This document shows positions 37,550 through 46,165 of a DNA stretch of 64,000 bases, one piece after another. Under the pieces are notes generated by a model. The model saw only the letters and a program-made list of their open reading frames with translations. It ran no database searches and was not told where the DNA came from. The translations under genes and the position numbers were made by a program. Source of the DNA: an uncultured Christensenella sp. (GTDB taxonomy: Bacteria > Bacillota > Clostridia > Christensenellales > UBA3700); NCBI GenBank assembly GCA_949287655.1, contig CASEHD010000015.1:1-64000 (forward strand), in the 5' to 3' direction. The first letter of the stretch is position 1; every line of letters begins with the position of its first letter.

Positions 37550-40500
37550 TTACTTCGAGTATTTATCCTTCTTGTTCTTGGTCTGCTGAGAAATTGTCTG
37601 TTTCTTGCCGCCTTTGACGAGCTTCTTGCTCTTCTTGGCGAACTTTCTGTACAGCACTACCACGACCGCGACTATAATCAGCGCGCCGAGCACGCCGGAG
37701 GATATCCACAGCCACAGGTAATCGGCGGTATTATTGTTCGTATCGGTAGTATCGCCCTCTTCGACTTCTTCTTCCGCGTCCGCGTCGTCCTGAGTATAGA
37801 CTATGCGGTAGTTGTTCGCGACGAGTTCGTCGGCGATAAGAGATTCGTCGATAGTGTCTTCGGTTTCGCCTTCAACGGGTTTTCTTTCGATGAACTCGTC
37901 TTCGGTTATCTCGTCGACGGTGAAGTTGTCGAAGAACGCGTAGCCCTTAACGAAATTCTCTTCTTCGTCAAATCCGAGAGAGAGGGTCAGGGTAGCGGAC
38001 GGGGTGACGTCTGCTTCCGTCTTGACGTAGAAGTTGTACTGAGTCCATGCGCCGATCGTTTCGGTGCCGTCTTCTGCGTAAGTCGAAGTGTTGACCTTAC
38101 GCTTGACGTCGTTATCCTCGGTGCGGGTCTCCTTGCCGAATACGTAGGTCAGGTTGTTGAGTTTGAGCGAAATAGTAGCGGTGTCGTCCTTTTCGAGTCC
38201 GTAGGTCAGCGCCCAGACGCTTATTCTGTAATAAGTGTCTCCCTTAAGCGTGATCGTCGAAGACGAAGAGTACTTGTAAGCGTTCGCGTTCTTGTTGTAG
38301 ATGACGAGAACGTTGTCGCCGACGTTATTGGAGTCGGTGTTGTTGTAGATCGCGTTGACTACTGTCTCGTCAGCGCTGTCGTCCGGATCGAGGTCGAGCA
38401 GAGACCAGTCGCCTTCCTTGCGGTTGAATACGCCCGCGGTCAGGTCGTTGCCGTCGGAGCTGGAATCATCGCCGATCTTAGCTCCCGTCCAGTTGGACGG
38501 AGTGAACGCCGCGCTGTCGGAAGTCGTGTAGCTGTCGAACGAATCGGTGTTGAAAGATCTTTCGAACACGGTCTTGCCCATCGCTCCCGCATTAGTAGCG
38601 GACGCGACGAGAGAGTCGAAAGCCGTCTCAGACAGAGAGGTGTAGGTCGCCATCGTAAAGTATGCGGTCATTTGTTCGCCTGCGGAGCCGTCTTCGCTGC
38701 CGATATACAGTCCGAGGGTCGCGGAGACAGAAGTCGCGCTGGTGCTTACGAGGAAGGAGTACTGCTGCCAGTCGGTACCGACGTCAACCGCTCTTATCGG
38801 GGAGACGGTATAGTTCGCGCTCTTGGTGGTCGTGTCGAGCGAAACGGTAATGACAGAGTTTGCGTCCATCTTTGCCCATACCGAAACGATGTAGTAGGAA
38901 TCGGAGGACAGAGAGATCGTATTGGACTTGTAACCGAAATAACCGGTGTTGCCGCTGATAGCTAAAACGTTGGGGTAGTCGGTCGCGTTGACGCCCGTCA
39001 TGTTCATCGAAGAGTAGAACGTATCGGGATCGATCGAAAGACCGGCAGTTGTTTTCTGATCAGCGTTGTTGATGTCGACAATACCCGCGGTCACGTCGCC
39101 GTTTTTCAGAGAATCGGTGCTGCTTGCCGTCCAGTTGGTCGGAACGCCGAGCGCGCCGGTAAGGATTCCGCTTTCGTTATACACGTCGTCGCCGTACGTT
39201 TCGGTCGTCGACTTGACGTCGACATTGTTGAAATATCCGTTCGAAGAGACTTCCGCGCTGCCGCCGCTCGAGGAGAACGAGTAGGTTTTGAGCACGGTAG
39301 AGGTCGAAGCGGACGAATAATCGGAAGCCGAGACCTTTTCAACGTTGACGGTGGAAATGAACGCATAGCCCGTCGCGAAAGACGAGGAGTCGCTCGCGCT
39401 GCCGCTTCCCAGGCTTATATCGAAGCCGACTTTAACGGATTCGGCACCCGTCTGTACGAAGAATCTGATCTCTGTGTAATCGGCGTTGTTCGCGCTCTTG
39501 TAGTCCGCGAGGTTCTCGGTATTCAGAGTGGAGAAGGTCGAAAGGGTCGTCTTTGCTTCATCGTAATCCTTATCCGCGTCATAGCTGACGAGGGATACGT
39601 TGATACCGGTGGAGCTGTCGATATCCTTTGTCTTTACCCACAGCGCGAATACGTAATAGGAATTCGGGTTGAGGGTATAAGAACCGTCGCTGACCGTACC
39701 GTCCGCTTTTTCATAGATATTGGAGAGCTTGTATACGGTCGGCAGATAGTTGTTTATCGCAAGCACCGAGGTCGCGAGAGAAGTCGGGGTCTCGGGATTG
39801 TCGACGCCGGCGAAGCTGCCGGACTCCCAGTTTGCGGTATCTATGACCGCGAAGGAGCTTCTGTCTTCAATAGCGTTGTCGCCGTTGTCTTCGCCGAAGT
39901 TCGCGAGGTTGAGCAGAGAATCCGCGGTAAGTTCGCTTGCAAAGCTGTGCTTATATACCGTCGCGCTTTCGGAAGCCGCCGCGTATTCTTCGGCGGTGAC
40001 GGAAGTAAGGCTCATATCGTCGACGAAATAAATGCCCTGAACGTGAGTCGAAGTGTCGTCCGCGCCGCCTTCGCCCAGCCGGAATTCAAGGTAAACGTCC
40101 TGAGATCTGAACTGGTTTGATTCGACGAAAATGTCGATCTGCTTCCATTCGCCGGCTGTGTTGACGTTTTCAGCCTCGAAATAGACGGCCGGATCGGTCG
40201 TGCCGTCGGTAAGCATTATCGACATGCCTTTGGAAGAGTCTGAAATCACCGTTCTTACCCATATGCTGAGCTTGTAGTACTGTTCGCCGCCCAGGAATCT
40301 CGTAGCGACGGATGATCTGATACCGTAAGCCGTAGCCTTCTTGTTCTGCTGATAATATATCCTGCCGCTCGCTCCGGTATGAGTCGTCACGTCGACGGCG
40401 GTATTCGTTGCGCTGTCGGTGACGGTTGCCGTCTCGGCGGTCTTGAGAAGACCCTTGGTGACATAGTCGGAAGCGGAAGGAGCGTCGTCGCCGTTGCCCG

Positions 40501-41389
40501 TACCCTTGACCGCGGTGTACTTGCCGGGGGTGTACGGGGAAGAGGTAGCGGTCGTGTAATCAAAGTCCGCGTCGGCGAGCTTCATCGTATATTTGGATAC
40601 GCTCTCGCTCTTTACGATCTTATTGTAATCTGCCTGCGTCCATGCGGTCTCGCCTTCCTCGACGTCGGTCAGGTTGGTAAGAGTTACGCTGTCGAAGAAC
40701 GCCCAGCCTTTGGTCATCGAATTTTCCATCTTGGAACCCGTGCCCAGAGAGAGGACGACGGTTATCGTCTGAGAGGAGATATCGCTCGTTTCGATATAAA
40801 CGGTGTATTCTTTCCATGCGCCTTCGGTGTCGATAGCTTCAAAAGCCGCGTAAGCCGCGCCGTTCACATAGATATACGCGCCGCTCTTGCCCTCGTTGTA
40901 ATCGCTGGCGGATTTATCGATGCCGATGGTCTTGACCCATACGCTGAGTTTATAGTAAGAGGATTTGTCAAGCGTCACGCTTGCGGACGTGTACTTATAG
41001 ACGGTCGAAACCTTATTGTATATCATAAGGATATTGTCGTCGTCGCCCATCTTGCCGGGGTTGGCAGCGCCGCCGTAAGTCTTGCTGTTGCTGCGGTAGG
41101 TCTTGTCCTCGGTGCTGATGACGCCCGCGATCAGGTTGTCGCTGCCGGTAGGGGTCTTATAGCTGTCGCTGCTGCTCGTAGAACCCGCAGCGCCCGTCCA
41201 GTTGGAGGGAGTGAGCGGATAGCCGGTGCCGTCCGCGCCGCTGAAACTGCCGTTGGTGAAAAGTTCGGATTCCACTTCGGTATTATCGCCGGTCACCGTT
41301 TTGTCGTCGCAAGCAACGAACGCGGCAACGAGGACGACCAGAAGGATCACCGAAATCACTGTGAGCAAAATTTTCTTGTTCCTTTTCAT
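37550..41389 (-). CDS. Giant repeat surface protein: lipobox start, five carbohydrate-binding-like modules, C-terminal membrane helix
   Basis: A 1279-residue extracellular protein. The N-terminus has a basic start and a hydrophobic stretch ending AAFVAC, a lipobox-like site with Cys near residue 27. About five modules of roughly 200–240 residues follow, each with the order: TPSNWTGA-type start, LxAGV, NVLxIYNK, YYKLSVWVKT, Gx-W-x-Y-x-x-Y, TLxLSLG, GYAFFDxVT. This beta-rich pattern resembles jelly-roll, CBM-like folds. The last part is acidic, then has a membrane helix at about 1224–1247 and a Lys-rich tail. Anchoring at both ends would be unusual. SD AAAGGTGG. Monocistronic. A role in glycan binding is inferred. 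Confidence 0.8.
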   Translation of the reverse strand: MKRNKKILLTVISVILLVVLVAAFVACDDKTVTGDNTEVESELFTNGSFSGADGTGYPLTPSNWTGAAGSTSSSDSYKTPTGSDNLIAGVISTEDKTYRSNSKTYGGAANPGKMGDDDNILMIYNKVSTVYKYTSASVTLDKSSYYKLSVWVKTIGIDKSASDYNEGKSGAYIYVNGAAYAAFEAIDTEGAWKEYTVYIETSDISSQTITVVLSLGTGSKMENSMTKGWAFFDSVTLTNLTDVEEGETAWTQADYNKIVKSESVSKYTMKLADADFDYTTATSSPYTPGKYTAVKGTGNGDDAPSASDYVTKGLLKTAETATVTDSATNTAVDVTTHTGASGRIYYQQNKKATAYGIRSSVATRFLGGEQYYKLSIWVRTVISDSSKGMSIMLTDGTTDPAVYFEAENVNTAGEWKQIDIFVESNQFRSQDVYLEFRLGEGGADDTSTHVQGIYFVDDMSLTSVTAEEYAAASESATVYKHSFASELTADSLLNLANFGEDNGDNAIEDRSSFAVIDTANWESGSFAGVDNPETPTSLATSVLAINNYLPTVYKLSNIYEKADGTVSDGSYTLNPNSYYVFALWVKTKDIDSSTGINVSLVSYDADKDYDEAKTTLSTFSTLNTENLADYKSANNADYTEIRFFVQTGAESVKVGFDISLGSGSASDSSSFATGYAFISTVNVEKVSASDYSSASTSTVLKTYSFSSSGGSAEVSSNGYFNNVDVKSTTETYGDDVYNESGILTGALGVPTNWTASSTDSLKNGDVTAGIVDINNADQKTTAGLSIDPDTFYSSMNMTGVNATDYPNVLAISGNTGYFGYKSNTISLSSDSYYIVSVWAKMDANSVITVSLDTTTKSANYTVSPIRAVDVGTDWQQYSFLVSTSATSVSATLGLYIGSEDGSAGEQMTAYFTMATYTSLSETAFDSLVASATNAGAMGKTVFERSFNTDSFDSYTTSDSAAFTPSNWTGAKIGDDSSSDGNDLTAGVFNRKEGDWSLLDLDPDDSADETVVNAIYNNTDSNNVGDNVLVIYNKNANAYKYSSSSTITLKGDTYYRISVWALTYGLEKDDTATISLKLNNLTYVFGKETRTEDNDVKRKVNTSTYAEDGTETIGAWTQYNFYVKTEADVTPSATLTLSLGFDEEENFVKGYAFFDNFTVDEITEDEFIERKPVEGETEDTIDESLIADELVANNYRIVYTQDDADAEEEVEEGDTTDTNNNTADYLWLWISSGVLGALIIVAVVVVLYRKFAKKSKKLVKGGKKQTISQQTKNKKDKYSK

Positions 41390-41567
41390 TTAACCACCTT
41401 TGTGTTATTGATTTCCTATTATAAACAGGCGCGCGCCTGTTCAACTCTAATAATTATATAGTACGCGTAAGATAAAATCAAATAAAAACGGCTATATTTT
41501 ATTATAAACTTTCCGTGTATAAACTAAAAGCAAAGTAATATTAAAAGCAAATTAAAACGGCTTTGAG

Positions 41568-41596
41568 GATCGCGTGCCGCGGAAAGACGCGATCCG
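41568..41596. repeat. Perfect 9-bp hairpin downstream of the TauE/SafE genes
   Basis: GGATCGCGT and ACGCGATCC pair around an 11-nt loop. On the minus strand the T-rich sequence begins about 8 bases later, so this could be a loose terminator of the TauE/SafE pair. Confidence 0.45.
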
Positions 41597-41630
41597 CGCG
41601 CTCGCCGCGCGGGAAAACGGAAAAGAAGGG

Positions 41631-42068
41631 TCAATATCTTTCGCCGTCGGGGCGCGGGAAAAGAGGGTATTTGGAGAGTTTTCCGCCGATCGATGAGAAA
41701 AGCGCGCGCGTCCTCGAAAAAATCATCACGACCGCGAGGCATATCAGAAATACCGCAAAAGCTTTCGTAAGCGCGCTCTGCGGCGCGCGCTGCGCGAAAA
41801 ACGAAGTAAGCGCGCCCGTTACGGTCGCCGGGATCGCGACTAAAAGCGCTTTCTTTACGTCAAGAAGTTTGTTTTTCGCGTGGATAACGCAGGAGACGAT
41901 GCTCATCGGGATAAAGGATATAAGGTTTATCGCCGCCGCCTGTCTGCCGCCCACGTGCAGGAAAACGGTAAGAATGGGTATAAGAAGGGTTCCGCCGCCC
42001 AGTCCCATACCGCCTATGACCCCGCCCGCAATACCGGCGAGAATAAAGAGGATAACGCCGGCGTTCAT
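41631..42068 (-). CDS. Half-size TauE/SafE family permease (second half)
   Basis: A 145-residue protein with four predicted membrane helices. It starts with the repeat-type motif GIAGGVIGGMGLGGGTLLIP found in each half of TauE/SafE anion exporters. Full-length members have about 250 residues and two such halves. The start codon overlaps the stop of the upstream half gene (ATGA), a strong sign of coupled translation, so the two products probably form a heterodimer. Family members have been linked to sulfite, sulfonate or organosulfur export; substrate here unknown. Confidence 0.85.
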   Translation of the reverse strand: MNAGVILFILAGIAGGVIGGMGLGGGTLLIPILTVFLHVGGRQAAAINLISFIPMSIVSCVIHAKNKLLDVKKALLVAIPATVTGALTSFFAQRAPQSALTKAFAVFLICLAVVMIFSRTRALFSSIGGKLSKYPLFPRPDGERY

Positions 42069-42457
42069 GAGGCGAGCATCCTTATACCGGCGGCGAGCAT
42101 TATCCCGTAAAACACGAATTCGAGAAGAGTCGAAGATATTTTTTTCAGCAAAAAAGAGCCGATGACGCCGCCCGCTATGACTCCGCCGACGACGTAATAG
42201 CCGAAAGAAGGGTCGAAATTGCCGTTGAGAATATAGATCGCCGCGCTGACTGCGGAAAGCGGAAGTATCGCGGCGACCGCCGTCGCGTGCGCTTTTTTCT
42301 CTTCCAAGCCCTGAAGGACGGTGAACGCGGGGACCGCCAGCATGCCGCCGCCTCCTCCGAACGCGCCGTTCGCGACGCCGGTCAGAAGGGCAGCCATCAC
42401 CGTCGCGACGTTTGCCGCGGCTTTATGCGAAGCAAAAAATTCTTTTACGCTTTTCAT
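42065..42457 (-). CDS. Half-size TauE/SafE family permease (first half)
   Basis: A 130-residue protein with four predicted helices and the motif GVANGAFGGGGGMLAVPAF, the N-terminal-half signature of TauE/SafE permeases. It is followed without a gap by the second half gene. Both halves are complete with their own start and stop, so this looks like a stable split and not a frameshift. No SD is visible before the ATG; a TATAAA box lies 3 bases upstream, too close for a normal leader. Confidence 0.85.
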   Translation of the reverse strand: MKSVKEFFASHKAAANVATVMAALLTGVANGAFGGGGGMLAVPAFTVLQGLEEKKAHATAVAAILPLSAVSAAIYILNGNFDPSFGYYVVGGVIAGGVIGSFLLKKISSTLLEFVFYGIMLAAGIRMLAS

Positions 42458-42689
42458 AATTTTATAGTGCGCATAATCGCCGCAAATATTTGCAGATATG
42501 AAAATATGAGCTTATCGGCATACGACCGTATGAGCGCGCGTTGCACGGGGCGACCGACGTGTGAAGATATGAACGTATACCGATACGTATGCCGTTCGTT
42601 TTTACCGGCTTCTTTCAGTTTTTCCGATAAAGCGCATAAATTGCCCGGGAAAAGAATATCGTTTAAAGAGACGAATCGGGGGGAGATAT

Positions 42690-42968
42690 ATGCGGGAAAA
42701 CTGCGAACCGAGAGTTATTGAAGAAGCGAATTTCATAATTGAGAACAAGTCGACGCTGCGCGTCTGCGCCGCGGCGTTCGGCGTAGGAAAAAGCACGGTG
42801 CATACCGACGTGACGAAAAAGCTGAAAAGGATGGACGGCGCGCTTTACCTTGAAGTCAAAAAGGTGCTGGACGTCAATCTGGAGCAGAGGCATTTAAGGG
42901 GAGGAGACAGCACTAAAAGACTGTACAAGGAAAAGAAAAACCCGCGTTCAACAAACACGGGCAGGTAA
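42690..42968 (+). CDS. spoIIID: Stage III sporulation protein D, transcription factor
   Basis: A 92-residue DNA-binding protein matching SpoIIID, the mother-cell regulator that acts with sigma-E in spore formers. The helix-turn-helix is at about residues 20–45 (RVCAAAFGVGKSTVHTDVTK), followed by the conserved VKKVLDVNLEQRHLRGG and a basic tail that helps DNA binding. SD GGGGGGAG precedes the start. Its presence is the best single sign that the organism, or its ancestor, sporulates. It converges with the TtcA-like gene. Confidence 0.93.
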   Translation: MRENCEPRVIEEANFIIENKSTLRVCAAAFGVGKSTVHTDVTKKLKRMDGALYLEVKKVLDVNLEQRHLRGGDSTKRLYKEKKNPRSTNTGR

Positions 42969-42997
42969 ATTTATTCACATATAATGCGCGGCGAAAC

Positions 42998-43765
42998 TCA
43001 TTCTTCGCCGTCCTTTTTGCCGCCTTTGGGAGAGTAGTTCAGACTCTTGTCCCAAAGGTTGTTGCGCTCAGGGTTGAACAGCGCGGAAAGCATGAGTTTC
43101 TTGCTTCCCTCAAATCTTTCGTCCAGATCTTCGACCAGATCTTTCATATCTTCTCTGCGGGTATGTTTGTCCTCGGGGCAGGGATTATGCACTACCGGCA
43201 GGTCGTATCTGCGGCAAAGCCCCGCCAGGTATTTTTCTTCTGCATAGATAAACGGTCTTATAAGAGTTATTCCCGTTCTGTCCATATGGCTTACAGGCAT
43301 AAACGTCGAAAGTCTGCCTTCGTGGAGAAGACTTAAAAAGAAGGTGTCCAGTATGTCGTCGGCGTGGTGGGCGAGCGCCAGTTTGTTGCAGCCGTTCGCG
43401 ACGGCGACCGAATTCAGCGCGCCTCTGCGCATCTTGGAGCACAGGCTGCACGGCGATTTTTCCTTGCGTTCTTCAAATATTATCTGCGCTATCTGCGTAT
43501 GCTCGACGATAAGAGGCACGTTTACGCTTTCGCAGTAGTCCCTCAGTTTTTGTACTTCGGCGGGGTCGGTTTCTTTAAAGCCCAAGTCTATGTTCACCGC
43601 GAGGAGATCGAATTTTTCGGGCGCAAACCTTTTGTACGCTGCGAGTACCGCGAGGAGAGCCGAGCTGTCCTTTCCTCCGCTGACCCCGATCGCGATCTTG
43701 TCGCCGTCCGCTATCATTTTATAATCGTTTATCGCTTTTCTCGTTAAACTCAAAAGTCTTTGCAT
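42998..43765 (-). CDS. ttcA: TtcA-like tRNA thiolation enzyme (PP-loop ATPase)
   Basis: A 255-residue PP-loop ATPase of the TtcA group, which 2-thiolates cytidine 32 in some tRNAs using an iron-sulfur cluster. The PP-loop is IGVSGGKDSSALLAVL near residue 30. The cluster ligands are visible: PCSLCSKMRRGAL (two Cys) and a later VVHNPCPED (third Cys). This separates it from TilS. In Clostridia, relatives of this family are numerous and some may act on other tRNA positions, so the exact modification is uncertain. Monocistronic, convergent with spoIIID. Confidence 0.82.
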   Translation of the reverse strand: MQRLLSLTRKAINDYKMIADGDKIAIGVSGGKDSSALLAVLAAYKRFAPEKFDLLAVNIDLGFKETDPAEVQKLRDYCESVNVPLIVEHTQIAQIIFEERKEKSPCSLCSKMRRGALNSVAVANGCNKLALAHHADDILDTFFLSLLHEGRLSTFMPVSHMDRTGITLIRPFIYAEEKYLAGLCRRYDLPVVHNPCPEDKHTRREDMKDLVEDLDERFEGSKKLMLSALFNPERNNLWDKSLNYSPKGGKKDGEE

Positions 43766-43827
43766 AACTATATCTTAGAATAAAACGGCGGCAAATGCAA
43801 CAAAAAATAATATTGTGGGCATTATCG

Positions 43828-43856
43828 TTGACTTGACTTTGTATTTTATATATAAT
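43828..43856 (+). promoter_or_regulatory. Promoter of the COG2426 gene
   Basis: TTGACT at 43828–43833, a 17-bp spacer and TATAAT at 43851–43856. The expected start near 43863 leaves a leader of under 10 bases; the GAGG at 43861–43864 would only partly be in the mRNA. Confidence 0.7.
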
Positions 43857-43871
43857 AACAGAGGTACGACT

Positions 43872-44729
43872 ATGACAGACGCTATAATAACTTTTTTTGA
43901 AAACACTTTAAAGAACGATATACTTACCATTATCGTCATTGCGATGATCCCGATAATCGAGCTGAGGGGAAGCATTCCCGTAGGCGTCGCGATGGGAATG
44001 CCGCTGTGGGAATCCTACCTGTGGGCGTGGGTGGGATCGTCTCTCGTTTGCCCGGTGCTTCTTCTGATCCTGAGACCCGTGCTGGACTGGATGAAAAAGA
44101 CAAAGTGGTTCCGTTCTCTCGCTCTCGCGGTCGAGGGGAATTTTCGTTCCCGCGCAGACAAGGTCGTCAAGGGATCGGACAAAAACGATCCAAAGAAGAT
44201 GAAGAAAAAGATGCTGGGCGTCTACGCGTTCGTCGCGGTACCTCTTCCTCTCACGGGAGCATGGACGGGCAGTGCGATCGCCGCTTTTCTGGATATGCCG
44301 TTCTGGAAGGCGCTTGTCAGCGTACTTCTGGGCAACCTTACGGCAGGCGCGATAGTTACGACTCTTACCTATTTCTTCAAGGATTACGTAGACATAATAC
44401 TGACCGTGTTCCTGATAATAGTCGTCGTCGTCCTCGCGTTCTATATCGTAATGGTCGCGGTAAAAATGCATAAGAACAAAAAGCGCGAACGGGCAGAGAA
44501 AGAACTTGGCGAAGCAAAGGCGGCTGAAATCTCCGCAGACGGAGAGGTAACGGACGGAACTGTCGGAACGGTCGCCTCCGAAAGCGCAGGCGCGGCGGGA
44601 GAAGATACCGCCGACGGCGCGGATAACGCCGACGCCTCTGAAGATGAAGGTAAAGACGGCGAAAAAAGGCGGGAGTTGGCAGCCGAGCCCGGCAGAAAAG
44701 ACGAGGACAACGGCAAAGCGGAAAAATAA
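43872..44729 (+). CDS. COG2426 'small multidrug export' type membrane protein with acidic tail
   Basis: A 285-residue protein. The first ~200 residues match COG2426 membrane proteins: IPIIELRGSIPVGVAMGMPL, LWAWVGSSLVCPVLLLILRP, VAVPLPLTGAWTGSAIAAFL, with about four to five helices. The last ~75 residues are hydrophilic, rich in Ala, Glu, Asp and Gly, and look disordered. The multidrug label is historical; transport function is not established. A GTG start 57 bases upstream would run through the promoter, so the ATG at 43872 is preferred. Confidence 0.82.
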   Translation: MTDAIITFFENTLKNDILTIIVIAMIPIIELRGSIPVGVAMGMPLWESYLWAWVGSSLVCPVLLLILRPVLDWMKKTKWFRSLALAVEGNFRSRADKVVKGSDKNDPKKMKKKMLGVYAFVAVPLPLTGAWTGSAIAAFLDMPFWKALVSVLLGNLTAGAIVTTLTYFFKDYVDIILTVFLIIVVVVLAFYIVMVAVKMHKNKKRERAEKELGEAKAAEISADGEVTDGTVGTVASESAGAAGEDTADGADNADASEDEGKDGEKRRELAAEPGRKDEDNGKAEK

Positions 44730-44872
44730 GCGGACTCGCCGCTTGACAGACGTGCGTTGTCGCAGATATGGCGTCAGCGTCGTAAGACCGACGCGCGATA
44801 TGAAGATATTATAATGCGCTTTGCGGGGCGGTTGCGAAAATCCGGCGCTTTGACCTTGTACGGCACAATAAA

Positions 44873-44902
44873 AAACGGAGCGTTTGCCCCGTTTCTTTTT
44901 TT
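44873..44902 (+). terminator. Terminator between the COG2426 and degV genes
   Basis: Stem AAACGG/CCGTTT with a 10-nt loop and a T7 tract. On the minus strand the A5 before the stem gives a T tract too, so it can end both converging genes. The 140 bases before it hold nothing I recognise. Confidence 0.7.
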
Positions 44903-44927
44903 ATCGTCGATCACGAAAAATATGTGT

Positions 44928-45815
44928 TCAACGCAAGGTTTTATCCTTGCAAAGCAGTATTACCGCCAGCATGCCCGCGCCGACGTGAGAGCCGATGACC
45001 GAGCCGACGTCGAATATAACGGTATTCTCTGTGCCCAGTTCCTCTTTGACCATTTTTTCGAGGACGAGAGCGTCGTCGTAAGCGTCCGCATGTCCGATGC
45101 CGACCAGTTTCTGTTCGCTTGCGGGCAGCATGTTTTCTTTCGCCAGTCCGACGATCGTACGCATGGCGCGCTTTTTTGAGATCGCTTTCGATACCGGCAC
45201 GAGTTTTCCCTGCGGATCGATGTGAAGGATGGGTTTTATGTGCAATGTGGAGCCGATAAACGCTTCGGCTTTGCTCACCCTTCCCGTACGGCAGAGGTGA
45301 TTGATATCCTCGATGGTAAAGAAGCCCGCGGCCTTGTCTGCAAGATCGCTTACCAGTTTCACACATTCGTCATAGTCGGCGCCGTTGTCGCGGGCGCGCA
45401 GAGCGTAGTATGCGATAAGACCTTCTACAAAACACGCCGCTTTAGAATCTATCACGGTTATCCTGCGGTCGGGGAATTCCTCTTTGAGTTCTTTCGCGGC
45501 GGCGCATATCTGATCGAACGTACCGCTGAGCTGAGAAGAGAAGCCGACGTGAACGACGTCGTACCCCTTTTTCAGAATGGGGGTAAAAAATTCTTTTGCC
45601 GCGTATGCCGTGACCATCGCTGTCGTCGGCAGATCTTCTTTTGTCTTTGCGTTGCGGCACGCGTCGTAAAATTCTTTCGGGGAGAGTTTATTGCCGTCTC
45701 CGTCATAGTCCTTGCCGCATATGCTGTACGACATAGGTATTATCGCAAAATCCTTTTCTTCAAGAGAGGGCGGGTAATCGCTTGTCGCTTCGGTCGTGAT
45801 AAAATAGTTACTCAT
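44928..45815 (-). CDS. DegV family fatty-acid-binding protein
   Basis: A 295-residue protein of the DegV/FakB family. Seen: an N-terminal FITTEATSDYPPSLEEKDFA, TSQ-like AMVTAYAAKEFF, HVGFSSQLSGTFDQ, IDSKAACFVEGLIAYYA, and IEDINHLCRTGRVSKAEAFIG with HIKPILHIDPQGKLV. Members present fatty acids to a FakA kinase; the partner is not in the window. A longer frame to 45890 exists, but the ATG at 45815 begins with the family-typical strand and follows AAGGAAA. Confidence 0.9.
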   Translation of the reverse strand: MSNYFITTEATSDYPPSLEEKDFAIIPMSYSICGKDYDGDGNKLSPKEFYDACRNAKTKEDLPTTAMVTAYAAKEFFTPILKKGYDVVHVGFSSQLSGTFDQICAAAKELKEEFPDRRITVIDSKAACFVEGLIAYYALRARDNGADYDECVKLVSDLADKAAGFFTIEDINHLCRTGRVSKAEAFIGSTLHIKPILHIDPQGKLVPVSKAISKKRAMRTIVGLAKENMLPASEQKLVGIGHADAYDDALVLEKMVKEELGTENTVIFDVGSVIGSHVGAGMLAVILLCKDKTLR

Positions 45816-46079
45816 GTGACGTTTCCTTGTTGTTTTTTTGACAATTATACAAAATCCGTACAGTTTTGCACGGATAATATAATAATACATTAAGGATACG
45901 GATATGTCAAATATAATTTTAACCTATTGATATCAAACGGCAAAAGGGCGTATTTCAACATATCCGTATATGTTTCAGTTAAAGGCGGATTTTGCCGATA
46001 CAAGCGGTTTCAGAGAAACAATATGGACGTTTTATAAAATTATTGACAAAAAGTATATATATTTGTAAGCACATTTTAC
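45816..46079. other. AT-rich intergenic region
   Basis: Divergent region between degV and a lipoprotein gene. Contains a TTGACA at 46045–46050 without a good -10 partner and no supported ORF or RNA. Confidence 0.5.
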
Positions 46080-46108
46080 TTGATTTTTACAAAATAATAA
46101 GATAGAAT
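46080..46108 (+). promoter_or_regulatory. Promoter of the 335-residue lipoprotein gene
   Basis: TTGATT at 46080–46085, a 17-bp spacer and TAGAAT at 46103–46108; predicted start near 46115, about 50 bases before the ATG. Confidence 0.6.
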
Positions 46109-46165
46109 ATACATTGACCCGTGAAAGAACAAACACAAAGGGTAGTTATTATAAAGGAGAAGAAT

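Noticed and set aside
40379-41461. 360-codon plus-strand frame opposite the start of the 1279-residue protein
   Set aside because: Antisense to conserved repeat modules and the signal peptide; no gene signals of its own.
41524-41742. Small minus-strand frame after the TauE/SafE genes
   Set aside because: Arg-rich product overlapping the real gene end and a hairpin; no SD or homology visible.
42065-42068. Frameshift in a single TauE/SafE gene
   Set aside because: Each half has its own start, complete fold motif and stop with the classic ATGA overlap, so two genes are the simpler reading.
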